Positions 1-9,105 are shown, counted from the first letter of the stretch. The stretch: DNA of 64,000 bases from Bacillus multifaciens (GCF_030756675.1 NZ_JAVBXD010000007.1:1-64000), one strand, 5' to 3'. Program-made: numbers and translations. Notes: generated from the sequence alone by a model not told the origin.

Positions 1-2
1 AA

Positions 3-737
3 CACGATAAACGCGGGCGATTTGCATATTTTGAACACCGGGTAGTAGATTCGCTTCATAATTTTATCATTGCCACAAATATCACCGCTGCGAATGTTCC
101 AGGACATCGTAAATTAATTGAACAAATTGAGGGATTAAAGAAATTATTTGGGAAGTATGCGGGAGAAATCGCCCTTGATTCAGGCTACTACAACGCTTCC
201 CTCGCACGCAGATTGTTTCAACGACAATTCTTTGTCTACATATCTTATCGACGATTCACGACAAAAGACCATCCGAATTGTCGTCGTTATCACTTTACAC
301 AAGTGAACAGCGATCTTTATGCCTGTCCTTGCGGTGTACCATTTAATTATAAAACAACAAATCGTCAAGGGTATCATGAGTTCAAACCACCTAAAGGAAG
401 CTGTCAATTCTGTCCATTTGCAAAAAAAGAAAATCAAGATCGTGTGTTACGAATTTCGATTCATCAAGACATTTACGATCAATTAAGAGAACAGCGCCTA
501 TCCATGAGAGGGAAAATTCTCCGTTCTGTTCGTCCATCTACAGTGGAACTGAGTTTCGCACATAGTAAAGAACTCCACGGTTTGCGCTATGCGCGATACC
601 GTGGAGTTCAAAAGGTTAAAGCACAAGTTTTGATGACGGCCATCATACAAAACTTAAAAAAGTGGACCAAACTTCGCTCACTTAAGCAAGTTGGTTTACA
701 CCTAACACATCAAATTATAGAAGAAACTACTTTATAA
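3..737 (+). mobile_element. IS1182-family transposase, C-terminal part (cut by window start)
   Basis: The reading frame is open from the first bases of the window to the TAA at 735-737, so the start lies upstream and about 244 C-terminal residues are seen. The tail contains the block ELHGLRYARYRG followed by VQKVKAQVLMTA and QNLKKW, which is the characteristic end of IS1182-type DDE transposases, and a cysteine pair region (CPCG, then CQFCPF) typical of the family's insertion domain. DNA transposition is the family role. No terminal inverted repeat could be identified, so the element boundary on the right is unknown. It is followed at once by a perfect hairpin. No frameshift is visible in the part present. 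Confidence 0.85.
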
Positions 738-750
738 AACAAATAGAAAT

Positions 751-786
751 CAAAGAAAATGCCAAAGAAATTTGGCATTTTCTTTG
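751..786 (+). terminator. Perfect 16-bp hairpin after the transposase
   Basis: Arms at 751-766 and 771-786 pair perfectly around a GAAA loop, and each arm carries A/T-rich ends. It lies 13 bp after the transposase stop and probably ends its transcript. It could equally be part of the element's end. Confidence 0.6.
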
Positions 787-810
787 ACAGAATCTTTTTT
801 CAACAAAGTG

Positions 811-840
811 AAAAAAGCCCTGCAAATGCAGGGCTTTTTT
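811..840 (-). terminator. Rho-independent terminator of lipL (bidirectional)
   Basis: AAAAAAGCCCTGC, a four-base loop, then GCAGGGCTTTTTT. On the minus strand the hairpin ends with a T-run and overlaps the lipL stop codon; on the plus strand it also works for the transposase side. Confidence 0.85.
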
Positions 841-1684
841 ACTTTTCTAATACAAGTGCTTTATTATTGCGATCAATCATGCGTTGTAAGTGATGCTCGT
901 ATAGCGGTACTTCATCTACTGTCAGCTGTGACGGCGTTAATTGCGGCGTAAAACGCTGTAATGTTTGTAAAAGGCGCATCATTAAATCTTGTACAGTAAT
1001 TTCTTCACCAAGTAGTTCAGATAGTGAAGCCATTGTACCTGGGACAATTTCAGGATACGTAAATCTAGTTTCTTCACCTTGAATTGCTAGGTTGTAAAAA
1101 TCACGAACAAGTGCTGCACGTGCAGAGCCACTTTCGGTAGCACATAAATAAATTTGTACTGCGACACCTCCGCGAATACGGCGCTGTGAAATACCAGCAA
1201 ATTTTTTATCGTTAATACTTAAGTCATAGCTTCCAGGACAGTAGGAACCAACGATTTCTTTTGCCTCAATATGAACAGGATAATCTTTCAGCATTTCTTT
1301 AATTAAATGCCACATTGTATCATAGCCAAGGTCGATATCGATACCTTTATCTGTTTCCTGGAATAGAAGAGAAATGTTTAGAACTCCCTCATCTAATACA
1401 ACAGCGAGTCCGCCTGAATTGCGGACAATAACATGGAAATCTTTCTTTTTTAAAAATTCAACTCCCTGCTTTAAATAAGGTAATCGTGTATCTTGAATGC
1501 CAAGAACAATTGTATTGTGATGAACCCAAGAGCGCATTGTTGCAGTGGACGTACCGTTCCCAACTGTTGTACATAACGTATCATCCATTGCGAAAGACTG
1601 CAGCGCATGAAATTGTGGACCTAAACTTGACTGATCAACAATGCGCCACTCTGGCTGAGATAAAATCGAACGAGAATCGCTCAT
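839..1684 (-). CDS. lipL: Octanoyl-[GcvH]:protein N-octanoyltransferase LipL (lipoate ligase family)
   Basis: 281 residues, the usual size of LipL (YwfL). The biotin/lipoate A/B ligase fold is recognisable from RNSGGLAVV (about residues 88-95) and from [10 protein letters not shown] with the candidate acyl-thioester cysteine at residue 149, followed by KKFAG. In B. subtilis LipL moves octanoate from the H protein of glycine cleavage to E2 subunits in lipoic acid assembly. The start ATG is preceded by AAGGGG at good spacing. The SYCPG motif separates it from plain LplA ligases but is shared with LipM, so LipM is the main alternative. The family and length favour LipL. Confidence 0.85.
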   Translation of the reverse strand: MSDSRSILSQPEWRIVDQSSLGPQFHALQSFAMDDTLCTTVGNGTSTATMRSWVHHNTIVLGIQDTRLPYLKQGVEFLKKKDFHVIVRNSGGLAVVLDEGVLNISLLFQETDKGIDIDLGYDTMWHLIKEMLKDYPVHIEAKEIVGSYCPGSYDLSINDKKFAGISQRRIRGGVAVQIYLCATESGSARAALVRDFYNLAIQGEETRFTYPEIVPGTMASLSELLGEEITVQDLMMRLLQTLQRFTPQLTPSQLTVDEVPLYEHHLQRMIDRNNKALVLEK

Positions 1685-1735
1685 GTAAATAACCCCTTAT
1701 CTATAAAATGACAATATTTATTATAGCAAAAAAGA

Positions 1736-1918
1736 GTGAGTCTATATAAATACAAGTTGAAAACAGACATAAAAGCCCTTTTCTTTTGGGAGGGTGAGAG
1801 GAACTGGCCGTGCATAGGAGCGGTCAGTGCGCTTTTCTGCCACGTACTAGGATTAAAACGAAGAGAGAAAGCGAGTGGGGGCACTTTTTATTTTGGTTAG
1901 CAGCGGCTTATAGGTTGA
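1736..1918 (+). repeat. Interspersed repeat, family B (copy 1)
   Basis: This gene-free stretch shares an ordered set of blocks with 24455-24635, 51395-51512, 54560-54772 and, reversed, 63690-63866: a TATATAAAT...CAA start, a GAGAG..CTGGCC(G/A)TGCAT block, GCGGTCAG, TGCCAC(A/G)T and AAGAGAGAAAGCG. It has no coding capacity. It resembles the dispersed bcr repeats known from the B. cereus group, but I cannot assign a family number. Confidence 0.7.
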
Positions 1919-1928
1919 AAAGTCAAAA

Positions 1929-1959
1929 TAAAAAGGATGCTATGATAGCATCCTTTTTA
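1929..1959 (-). terminator. Terminator of the rsfA-like gene
   Basis: AAAAAGGATGCTA, TG, TAGCATCCTTTTT: a perfect hairpin whose left part touches the TAA stop at 1957-1959. It is symmetrical enough to act in both directions. Confidence 0.85.
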
Positions 1960-2655
1960 TTCTGCAATCTTTTCTAAGTTTCCGTTTCGATCCATGCGAA
2001 ATGATGTTTGTGTACGCTCTTCATCGTCCATTAATGCTAATTTACGTGCACGGTTCATAATTTTCATGAGCGTCTCGTAATCTTCTTGAACGGTTGTTGA
2101 TTGCTGTTCTAATTTTTCTACTTTCTTTTCTAGTTCAGCATTTCTTCGCATATACTCAGCGATGTCTTGTTTCAATCTCTCATTCTCTCTTTCGAGTGCG
2201 GATACTTTTACATTAGAAGTTCCGAGAGATTGTAGAAAATGAATAACGTCATGCATCGCAATGGAAGAATTTGTTGGCATTGCTTGCATTGTTTGCATAG
2301 ATTGCGTAGTTTGCATAGATTGAATAGGTTGCTGGGTATCAATACTAATATTCTCATCCGCTGTTACAGTAGATGAAATCGGCGGTGTATATAAAAGGCG
2401 TTTTTTTGTTTGCTCGCCCCCATTTGCACGCATTTTATCTTTGCGATGTTTCTTCGCAAGTTGTAATGCTTGATCGTAACTATAGCGTACGACAGCATTC
2501 CAGCGGAAACCGCAAGCTGCTGAGGTGCGATTTAATTTATCACCAACTTCTTCAAAGGCATTTAATTGTGTACTTCCTTCGCGGACGTGACGTAAAACGG
2601 TTTCAGCAAGAAGTAAATCATCTTCTTCAGTCCAAGCATCTTGTCTTACTTTCAT
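1957..2655 (-). CDS. rsfA: RsfA-family prespore transcriptional regulator
   Basis: 232 residues from the ATG at 2655; a longer frame begins at a TTG at 2682, but AAAGGGAGATG sits 8-9 bases before the ATG, so that start is preferred. The N-terminus ([20 protein letters not shown]) is the Myb/SANT-like helix-turn-helix of RsfA, and [13 protein letters not shown] is its recognition-helix region. A Q/T/M-rich linker (roughly residues 100-130) leads to a coiled coil around residues 145-195. In B. subtilis RsfA is a sigma-F dependent regulator that tunes forespore gene expression. The B. cereus group carries several paralogues, so this may be one of those and not the exact orthologue. Confidence 0.75.
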   Translation of the reverse strand: MKVRQDAWTEEDDLLLAETVLRHVREGSTQLNAFEEVGDKLNRTSAACGFRWNAVVRYSYDQALQLAKKHRKDKMRANGGEQTKKRLLYTPPISSTVTADENISIDTQQPIQSMQTTQSMQTMQAMPTNSSIAMHDVIHFLQSLGTSNVKVSALERENERLKQDIAEYMRRNAELEKKVEKLEQQSTTVQEDYETLMKIMNRARKLALMDDEERTQTSFRMDRNGNLEKIAE

Positions 2656-2891
2656 AGATTCATCTCCCTTTCTTTTTATCAATATCTTATTTTTAGAATG
2701 GACAAAATGAATTACTTTTATACAAAGCTGCCAAAATTATGGTAGATTTTGAGTGAAAATATGTTTATATGCCATTTGTTTCTTACAGGAAGAAAACTTG
2801 CATCACATCGAAAAGAAAGGTAAAATACCATTTAGTGTTTATTGTTATACGTACTTGAGAAAAGTTTCAAATAGAGGAAGTGTTATATACA

Positions 2892-3116
2892 ATGGGAAAC
2901 GAATTTCGTGTGTGTGATGATTGTCAGGCAACGAATATTAAGACGTTAGTACCGCGTTTAAAGAAAATAGATGGATGTGCAGATATTCAAATTGGTTGTC
3001 AATCATATTGCGGTCCTGGTCGCAAAAAATCATTTGCATTTGTAAATAATCGTCCAGTTGCAGCGCCAAATGAAGATGAGCTAATTGAAAAAATTGAAGC
3101 AAAGTTAAACAAGTAA
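2892..3116 (+). CDS. DUF1450 (YuzB-like) small cysteine protein
   Basis: 74 residues. The ATG at 2892 follows AGAGGAAG by 11 bases; a GTG at 2880 in the same frame would overlap that ribosome-binding site, so I reject it. Cysteines occur as CDDC near the N-terminus and as GCQSYCGPG in the middle, the arrangement of the DUF1450 family, which has a thioredoxin-like ferredoxin appearance but no established function. It lies directly before a Fur-controlled iron transporter but ends in its own terminator, so a link to iron is only suggestive. Confidence 0.75.
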   Translation: MGNEFRVCDDCQATNIKTLVPRLKKIDGCADIQIGCQSYCGPGRKKSFAFVNNRPVAAPNEDELIEKIEAKLNK

Positions 3117-3142
3117 AAAGATACGATGTCGTATCTTTTTTT
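3115..3142 (+). terminator. Terminator after the DUF1450 gene
   Basis: AAAAAGATACGA, TG, TCGTATCTTTTTTT; perfect arms and a T-run directly after the stop codon. Confidence 0.85.
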
Positions 3143-3185
3143 GTTTTGTGAAATGCAACAAAGTTTTATATAACAAAAATAGTGG

Positions 3186-3245
3186 TTGACAAATTTCAGT
3201 TCACGTTTGTAGAATAAAAGAAAGTGATATTGAGAATCGTTATCA
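3186..3245 (+). promoter_or_regulatory. Sigma-A promoter with Fur box for the siderophore transporter
   Basis: TTGACA (3186-3191), an 18-base spacer and TAGAAT (3210-3215) form a promoter. Right after the expected start lies TGAGAATCGTTATCA (3231-3245), a 7-1-7 inverted repeat close to the Bacillus Fur consensus TGATAATNATTATCA. Fur with iron would block transcription here. A second, weaker box, TGAGAATGAATTTCA, is at 3288-3302. Confidence 0.75.
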
Positions 3246-3280
3246 AAAATCAAGTTATATTCTTGATTTTCTTTTTTTGC
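3246..3280 (+). terminator. Weak hairpin with T-run inside the siderophore operon leader
   Basis: AAAATCAAG and CTTGATTTT pair around a 7-base loop and are followed by CTTTTTTT. It lies downstream of the promoter and first Fur box but before the first permease gene, so it would act as a leader attenuator if it works at all. Confidence 0.4.
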
Positions 3281-3340
3281 TTCTTAATGAGAATGAATTT
3301 CATTTTCTTGTTATACATATTGAAAGTTAGGATGTTGTAG

Positions 3341-4399
3341 ATGGAAGTGGGTATGAGAAAGGTTTATGAAGAAGAATCGGTAGACAAAAAAGAGATAAAA
3401 AGCCGTCCGTTTATCGCCTTGATGATTTTAATCGTTGGAACTGCTTTATTAGCTTTAAGTATGGCAGTTTCTATTTCATTTGGTGCTGCTGATATTAGTT
3501 TGAAAACAGTATGGCAAGCTGTATTTCAGTTTGATGCATCTACTACATATCATAGTGTCATTCAAGAATTGCGTCTTCCAAGGGCAATTGGAGGAGCAGT
3601 TGTCGGGGTGTTTTTAGCAGTATCTGGTGCAATTATGCAAGGGATGACGCGAAACCCACTTGCATCTCCATCACTTATGGGGATTACAGATGGAGCGGTA
3701 TTTGGCATCGCAATCATGTTTGCATTCTTTCCAAACTCGCCATATGTAATGTTTGTAATTGCTTCTTTTATCGGAGCAGCATTTGGTGCAAGTATTGTAT
3801 ACGGAATTGGCGCAGCATCCCCGGACGGATTAACACCAATTAAGTTAGCGTTATCTGGAGCAGCAATTAGTTCCTTACTAGGCGCAATTTCATCTGGGAT
3901 TGCCTTATATTTTAATCTAGCGCAAGAAGTTAGTATGTGGCATGCAGGCGGCGTTGCTGGTGTGAAATGGACGAGTTTAAAGATGTTACTTCCAGTCGGT
4001 CTTGTTTGTCTTATTATTGCGATTATGCTAGCGAGGTACATTACGATTTTAAGTTTTGGTGAAGAAATTGCTATTGGCCTTGGACAAAATACGAAGCTCA
4101 TTAAGTTTATTGGAACCATTCTTGTACTTGTGCTAACAGGTAGTGCTGTTTCCATAGCTGGGTCTGTTGGATTTGTTGGTCTTGTTATTCCGCATTTAAC
4201 ACGTTTTCTTGTGGGATCAGATTATCGATGGGTAATCCCATGCTCTGCTGTTTTAGGGGGATTACTTATTGAGTGTGCTGATATGATCTCACGTATCATT
4301 AATCCGCCGTTTGAAACGCCAATTGGTGCTGTAACAGCGATGGTTGGTGTACCATTCTTCCTCTACTTAGCACGTAAAGAAGGGAGAGGAAAAATGTGA
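3341..4399 (+). CDS. Ferric-siderophore ABC transporter permease (FecCD family), first subunit
   Basis: 352 residues, the normal size of a BtuC/FecCD permease, with the expected run of about nine or ten hydrophobic segments. The family signature RLPRAIGGAVVG is followed by SGAIMQGMTRNPLASP, and the C-terminal GFVGLVIPHLTRFLVG is the ATPase-coupling loop region. It moves Fe(III)-siderophore through the membrane with the partner permease just downstream. ATG 3341 is used; ATG 3353 is a possible alternative. Gene order and Fur box match the YfiZ/YfhA hydroxamate systems, but the ligand cannot be read from the permease. Confidence 0.9.
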   Translation: MEVGMRKVYEEESVDKKEIKSRPFIALMILIVGTALLALSMAVSISFGAADISLKTVWQAVFQFDASTTYHSVIQELRLPRAIGGAVVGVFLAVSGAIMQGMTRNPLASPSLMGITDGAVFGIAIMFAFFPNSPYVMFVIASFIGAAFGASIVYGIGAASPDGLTPIKLALSGAAISSLLGAISSGIALYFNLAQEVSMWHAGGVAGVKWTSLKMLLPVGLVCLIIAIMLARYITILSFGEEIAIGLGQNTKLIKFIGTILVLVLTGSAVSIAGSVGFVGLVIPHLTRFLVGSDYRWVIPCSAVLGGLLIECADMISRIINPPFETPIGAVTAMVGVPFFLYLARKEGRGKM

Positions 4400-5412
4400 G
4401 GCAAGGAATGTTAACGAGAAAAAACATCTCAGTTTTATCTAGTATTGGCCTGTTAATTTGCATCGTATGTTTAATTAGCTTACATACAGGTACGTTTAAA
4501 ATTTCACCAGTTGAGGTGCTGAAAACGCTCGTTGGTCTTGGAGCAGAAGATCAAACAACGATTTTATTTGAGTTTCGGATGCCGCGAATGATTGTTGCTC
4601 TTTTAGTCGGGTCAGCTTTAGCGGTATCCGGTGCAATTATGCAAGGGTTATCACGAAATCCACTTGCCGACCCAGGAATTATTGGCATTAATGCCGGAGC
4701 GGGATTGTCAGTTGTTATCTTTGTTTATTTCTTTTTTGGAAAAGTAACGATGACTTCGTTTTTACCTGTATTCATTCTGCCGTTTTTTGCTTTAGTTGGT
4801 GCAATAGTAGCGGCGGTTATCATCTATGCACTTGCTTGGAAAGACGGTGTTTCGCCGGTTCGATTAGTTCTTGTTGGGATTGCAGTAGCAGCTGGGTTTA
4901 GTGCTGCGAGCTTAGTGTTCTCGATGAAAATGACAGCGAATGATTTCCGTTTTGCAACGATCTGGTTATCGGGAAGTTTATGGGGGACAGATTGGAAGTT
5001 CGTATTAAGTGCGCTGCCGTGGATGCTTATTTTCTTACCAATTGCTTTTATGAAGGCACACGTTTTAAATGTAATGAATTTAGGAGATGCGGCGGCAACG
5101 GGGCTCGGTCTGAACGTTGAGAAAGAACGCCGTAAGCTGTTATTTATCGCTGTTTGCTTAGCTGGTGCATCTGTTGCAGTTGCAGGAGGAATCAGTTTTA
5201 TTGGATTAATGGCACCACATCTTGCCCGCCGTTTAGTAGGCGGAAAACATCAAATTATGCTGCCAACTGCTGCGTTAATCGGGACATTATTGCTACTGTT
5301 TTCTGATCTTCTTTCGCGCAGTTTACTTACAACATCAGAAATACCGGTTGGTCTTGTCATTTCAGTAATTGGCGCGCCGTATTTTATTTATTTACTTATA
5401 AAAACAAGATAA
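4396..5412 (+). CDS. Ferric-siderophore ABC transporter permease (FecCD family), second subunit
   Basis: 338 residues. The GTG start overlaps the previous stop in ATGTGA and is preceded by GGGAGAGG at 4383-4390, which implies translational coupling; ATG 4408 is an alternative. It repeats the family marks: FRMPRMIVALLVG, SGAIMQGLSRNPLADP, and GFIGLMAPHLARRLVG near the end (SFIGLMAPH). With the first permease it forms the heterodimeric channel. Confidence 0.9.
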   Translation: MRQGMLTRKNISVLSSIGLLICIVCLISLHTGTFKISPVEVLKTLVGLGAEDQTTILFEFRMPRMIVALLVGSALAVSGAIMQGLSRNPLADPGIIGINAGAGLSVVIFVYFFFGKVTMTSFLPVFILPFFALVGAIVAAVIIYALAWKDGVSPVRLVLVGIAVAAGFSAASLVFSMKMTANDFRFATIWLSGSLWGTDWKFVLSALPWMLIFLPIAFMKAHVLNVMNLGDAAATGLGLNVEKERRKLLFIAVCLAGASVAVAGGISFIGLMAPHLARRLVGGKHQIMLPTAALIGTLLLLFSDLLSRSLLTTSEIPVGLVISVIGAPYFIYLLIKTR

Positions 5413-5427
5413 GGGAGACGGATTTGT

Positions 5428-6219
5428 ATGCCATCTTTATCAGTTGAGTCGATATCTGTTGGATATAGTGAAAATTTAATTATTGATGGGTTATCTGTTG
5501 AAATACCGGAAGGAAAAATTACGACCATCATTGGTCCCAATGGATGCGGGAAATCCACGCTTCTGAAAACAGCATCGCGTATTTTAAAAGTAAAACAAGG
5601 TACTGTTTATTTGGACGGAAAAGCAATTGAGAAACAGCCAACGAAGGAAATTGCGAAAAAGATGGCAATTTTGCCGCAAACAGCAGAAGTGCCAACAGGT
5701 CTTAGCGTATTTGAACTTGTTTCATATGGGCGTTTCCCACATCAAAAAGGGTTCGGCACGTTATCAGAAGAAGACTATCGTTACATTCGCTGGGCGCTTG
5801 ATGTGACTGGTATGAAGGAATTTGCTAATCGCCCAGCGGAGGAGCTGTCAGGCGGCCAACGTCAACGTGTTTGGATCGCGATGGCACTAGCACAAGGAAC
5901 GGACTTGCTTGTGCTAGATGAGCCAACAACATATCTTGATATGGCACATCAACTTGAAGTGCTGAACTTATTAAAAAAGTTAAATGAAGAAGAAGGAAGA
6001 ACAATTGTGATGGTTATTCATGATCTAAATCACGCTTCTCGTTTTTCTGATCATATGATTGCGCTAAAAGATGGGAATTTAATGAAGCAAGGAACACCAG
6101 ATGAAGTCATGACATCTGAAACGCTTCGCGAAGTGTTTGAAATCGAAGCACAAATGGTTCCGTGTCCTGTTGGTGGTAAACCAATTTGCCTTACTTATGA
6201 CTTAGTGACAAGTGCTTAA
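5428..6219 (+). CDS. Ferric-siderophore ABC transporter ATP-binding protein (FecE-type)
   Basis: 263 residues. Walker A is GPNGCGKST (about 36-44), the ABC signature is LSGGQRQRV (about 141-149), Walker B is LLVLDEPT (about 160-167) and the H-loop is VIHDLNHA. It drives the two permeases encoded just upstream; the ATG follows AAGGGAGACGG. It closes the tight part of the operon; the binding protein gene follows only after a 168-base structured gap. The energiser belongs to the FecE/FhuC/YusV group. Confidence 0.9.
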   Translation: MPSLSVESISVGYSENLIIDGLSVEIPEGKITTIIGPNGCGKSTLLKTASRILKVKQGTVYLDGKAIEKQPTKEIAKKMAILPQTAEVPTGLSVFELVSYGRFPHQKGFGTLSEEDYRYIRWALDVTGMKEFANRPAEELSGGQRQRVWIAMALAQGTDLLVLDEPTTYLDMAHQLEVLNLLKKLNEEEGRTIVMVIHDLNHASRFSDHMIALKDGNLMKQGTPDEVMTSETLREVFEIEAQMVPCPVGGKPICLTYDLVTSA

Positions 6220-6231
6220 GCTGGTTTAAGT

Positions 6232-6290
6232 TTGTTCTAGCGATTAGTAAATTACTGATGATAAAGTTTAAGGTTTACTGCCTGCTAGAA
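6232..6290 (+). other. Structured RNA between ATPase and binding-protein genes
   Basis: GTTCTAGC (6232-6239) pairs perfectly with GCTAGAAC (6283-6290), and inside it AGTAAA pairs with TTTACT, leaving a small internal loop and an apical loop. There is no T-run after it (GGGGGAAA follows), so it does not look like a terminator. A processing or mRNA-stability role is inferred. Confidence 0.5.
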
Positions 6291-6387
6291 CGGGGGAAAT
6301 TTAAAATTCTATAAATTTTTATATACGGTTGTTTTGTCGAGAGAGCTCTTGCAGCACTTTCACTACAACGGATAAGGAGAGAGAAAT

Positions 6388-7329
6388 ATGAAAAAATTCA
6401 AAGCTACCCTACTAGTTTTCGTATTAGCGATTACTTCCGTATTATTTGCTGCATGTTCTTCTGATAAGAAAGAAGAAAAGAAAGCAGACGCAAAAAGTGA
6501 AGAGCGTGTTGTAAAACATGCAAAAGGGGAAATGAAAATACCTGCAAATCCGAAGAAAATTGCGGACTTAAGTGGATCAACAGAAGAGTTATTAATTTTA
6601 GGTATGAAGCCGGTTATTACGGCAAATACGACGCAAGAAAAAATTGATCCACATATTGCAGATAAATTAAAAGGCGTACAACCAGTTGGTTCTGCTTGGG
6701 GAGATAAAATTAACATTGAAGCGGTAGCCGCTGCAAAACCGGATTTAATTTTAGTCAATAACCGCCAAGAAAAAATTTATGATCAGTTATCTAAAATTGC
6801 ACCAACAGTCATGTTAAGTATTCCATTAGATCAATGGCGTCCGAAGTTTGAAGAAGTAGGTAAAATCTTCGATAAAGAACAAGAAACAGCCGCATGGTTA
6901 AAGAAATACGATGAAAAGGCAAACAAGTTACATGACCAAATCGTTGCCAAAACTGGCGACGCAAAATTCATGGTAATGGCTGCATATCCGAATGCATTCC
7001 GTGTGTACGGTGACTATGGATACGGTAGTGTTCTATTTAAAGATTTAAAATTACCAGCAGTTAATGGTACACCAGCAGACAAGCCGTTAGTACAATTACA
7101 AAAAGAAGCATTGATTGATTACAATCCGGATTTCTTATTTGTATTCACAACAGGCGACGGTAACCAGCGTCTAAAAGAGTTTCAACAAGAAACCATCTGG
7201 AAGAATATGAACGCTGTAAAAAATAACCGCGTGTATATGATTAAAAATGAAGATTTAAATAAAGGATACTTCCCGCTTGGTAAAGAGATGTTATTAGACG
7301 AACTATCTACGTTTATTTTAGGAAAATAA
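6388..7329 (+). CDS. Ferric-siderophore substrate-binding lipoprotein
   Basis: 313 residues. A lipoprotein signal peptide ends in LFAAC with the lipid-modified cysteine at residue 23, followed by a charged K/E/D linker. The rest is a class III (helical backbone) periplasmic-binding fold: PKKIADLSGSTEELL, then AAKPDLILVNNR and the C-terminal half after a long helix. It captures the ferric chelate outside the membrane and docks on the two permeases. AAGGAGAGAG precedes the start. It is most like the YfiY/FecB-type receptors; schizokinen, citrate and other chelates remain possible. Confidence 0.88.
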   Translation: MKKFKATLLVFVLAITSVLFAACSSDKKEEKKADAKSEERVVKHAKGEMKIPANPKKIADLSGSTEELLILGMKPVITANTTQEKIDPHIADKLKGVQPVGSAWGDKINIEAVAAAKPDLILVNNRQEKIYDQLSKIAPTVMLSIPLDQWRPKFEEVGKIFDKEQETAAWLKKYDEKANKLHDQIVAKTGDAKFMVMAAYPNAFRVYGDYGYGSVLFKDLKLPAVNGTPADKPLVQLQKEALIDYNPDFLFVFTTGDGNQRLKEFQQETIWKNMNAVKNNRVYMIKNEDLNKGYFPLGKEMLLDELSTFILGK

Positions 7330-7339
7330 TAATAATAGA

Positions 7340-7378
7340 GAAAATCACCTTCGTTTTTTGATGGTGGTTTTCTTTTTA
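7340..7378 (+). terminator. Terminator of the siderophore operon
   Basis: GAAAATCACC at 7340-7349 pairs with GGTGGTTTTC at 7363-7372 (one G-U pair), followed by TTTTTA. Confidence 0.8.
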
Positions 7379-7467
7379 TGCAGCAATATACAGTCTTTCA
7401 TTTCTTTCTGTTTCGCCTTTCGTTTATAATAGGAGTAAGAACGTATAATGGAGGGCGGTGAATTTTA

Positions 7468-8772
7468 ATGGCATATGTAAGTGAAAAATTAAATGAAACG
7501 AAAGTGTTTAAAGACCCAGTGCATAAATATGTGCATGTGCGCGATCGCGTAATTTGGGATTTAATCGGAACGAAAGAGTTTCAACGTCTGCGTCGCATTA
7601 AGCAGCTAGGGACGACATTTTTTACATTTCACGGTGCGGAGCATAGTCGCTTTACTCATTCACTAGGTGTCTATGAAATTATTCGCCGCATGATTGATGA
7701 TGTGTTTGATGGAAGACCGGATTGGAATGCTGAAGATCGTTTGTTGTGCTTATGTGCAGCGCTTCTTCACGATGTAGGGCACGGTCCTTTTTCTCATTCA
7801 TTTGAAAAAGTCTTTGAATTGAACCATGAAAAATTTACACAAGCAATTATTGTCGGTGACACAGAAATTCACGAGGTGTTAAGTCGCGTTGATCGTGAGT
7901 TTCCGCAAAAAGTAGCAGATGTCATTGCGAAAACTTCTACTAATAAATTAGCGATTAGTATGATTTCTAGCCAAATTGATGCAGATCGTATGGACTATTT
8001 ATTACGGGATGCGTATTTCACAGGTGTGAAATATGGAAACTTTGATATGGAACGAATATTACGAGTAATGCGTCCATTTAATAATCAAGTTGTGATTAAA
8101 TATAGCGGGATGCATGCTGTTGAGCATTATATTATGAGCCGTTATCAAATGTATTGGCAGGTATATTTTCATCCAGTCACGCGTAGTGCTGAAGTGATTT
8201 TAACGAAAATTTTACACCGGGCGAAAGCGTTGCATGAACAGTACTATACATTTAAATATCATCCCGTTCATTTCTATTCTTTATTTGAAGGAGAAGTAAC
8301 GATAGAGGATTATTTGAAGTTAGACGAGAATGTCATGTATTATTACTTCCAAGTATGGCAAGAAGAAGAGGATGCTATTTTAAGTGATTTATGCCGCCGT
8401 TTTATGAACCGTAACTTGTTCAAATGCGTGGATTTTACGGAAAAGCATGGATTAAACAATTGGGTAGAATTAAATAGTTTATTTAAGAAGATTGGGCTTG
8501 ATCCGGAATATTACTTAGTAGTAGATTCTACGTCGGACTTGCCGTATGACTTTTACCGTGCAGGTGAAGAAGAAGAACGCTTGCCGATTTTATTGCTTAT
8601 GCCAAATGGAGAGCTGCGCGAACTGTCTCGCGAGTCGGACATTGTGGAAGCAATTACAGGTAAAAAGAGAACGGATCAGAAGCTATTCTATCCGCATGAT
8701 TTACTGTATGAAGATGGACGAAAAGGAAAAGTAAAAGAAAAAATTATTCGTTTATTAGAAGGAAAAGAGTAA
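7468..8772 (+). CDS. ywfO: HD-domain dNTPase-like protein (YwfO)
   Basis: 434 residues, full length for the family. The HD-domain metal ligands are visible as HSRFTHSLGV near residue 60, then LLHDVGHGPFSH around residue 110 and a later aspartate in SSQIDADRMDYLL. The closest described group is the YwfO/EF1143 dNTP triphosphohydrolase-like family, which hydrolyses deoxynucleoside triphosphates; the native substrate here is inferred. GGAGGGCGG lies well placed before the ATG. It opens a block syntenic with the B. subtilis ywf/ywh region. Confidence 0.85.
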   Translation: MAYVSEKLNETKVFKDPVHKYVHVRDRVIWDLIGTKEFQRLRRIKQLGTTFFTFHGAEHSRFTHSLGVYEIIRRMIDDVFDGRPDWNAEDRLLCLCAALLHDVGHGPFSHSFEKVFELNHEKFTQAIIVGDTEIHEVLSRVDREFPQKVADVIAKTSTNKLAISMISSQIDADRMDYLLRDAYFTGVKYGNFDMERILRVMRPFNNQVVIKYSGMHAVEHYIMSRYQMYWQVYFHPVTRSAEVILTKILHRAKALHEQYYTFKYHPVHFYSLFEGEVTIEDYLKLDENVMYYYFQVWQEEEDAILSDLCRRFMNRNLFKCVDFTEKHGLNNWVELNSLFKKIGLDPEYYLVVDSTSDLPYDFYRAGEEEERLPILLLMPNGELRELSRESDIVEAITGKKRTDQKLFYPHDLLYEDGRKGKVKEKIIRLLEGKE

Positions 8773-8798
8773 GAGAAGCAGCTGTGCTGCTTCTCTTA
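8770..8798 (+). terminator. Bidirectional terminator between ywfO and the tautomerase gene
   Basis: TAAGAGAAGCAGC, TGT, GCTGCTTCTCTTA; perfect 13-bp arms between two convergent genes, starting at the ywfO stop. The T-runs are short. Confidence 0.75.
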
Positions 8799-8807
8799 TA
8801 GCAATAA

Positions 8808-8996
8808 TTACTCTTGGTCGCTTAAGCGTTTTCCACCAATTGCGTAATGATTTTTAGACATTTCTTCAATAAATACAACGATTTTTTCTTCTGGAGCACC
8901 AGTAGTTTCACTTACTGCAGCTGTTACTTTTTCAGCAAGGGCTTTCTTCTGCTCTTCTGTGCGGCCTTCTAACATTTTCACTGTTACGTATGGCAT
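8808..8996 (-). CDS. ywhB: 4-oxalocrotonate tautomerase family protein (YwhB/DmpI type)
   Basis: 62 residues. After removal of the start methionine the chain begins with the catalytic Pro-1 (MPYVTVKMLEGR), as in 2-hydroxymuconate tautomerases; Arg-11 is present in that same block. The start at 8996 is chosen because AAAGGAG precedes it; an upstream in-frame extension to 9056 has no such site and would destroy Pro-1. It interconverts enol and keto forms of small acids; the in vivo substrate in Bacillus is unknown. Confidence 0.88.
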   Translation of the reverse strand: MPYVTVKMLEGRTEEQKKALAEKVTAAVSETTGAPEEKIVVFIEEMSKNHYAIGGKRLSDQE

Positions 8997-9105
8997 ATGT
9001 ATCGCTCCTTTTATGTAGATTACAGTACTATTATAACGGATTCTTGAAAAGAACAATCAGAAAATGAAAGATTTTTTGTTTGCATAATTAAGAAGGAGAT
9101 GAAGT

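Noticed and set aside
8546-8734. Frame of 62 codons inside ywfO
   Set aside because: Out-of-frame shadow of a well-supported gene.
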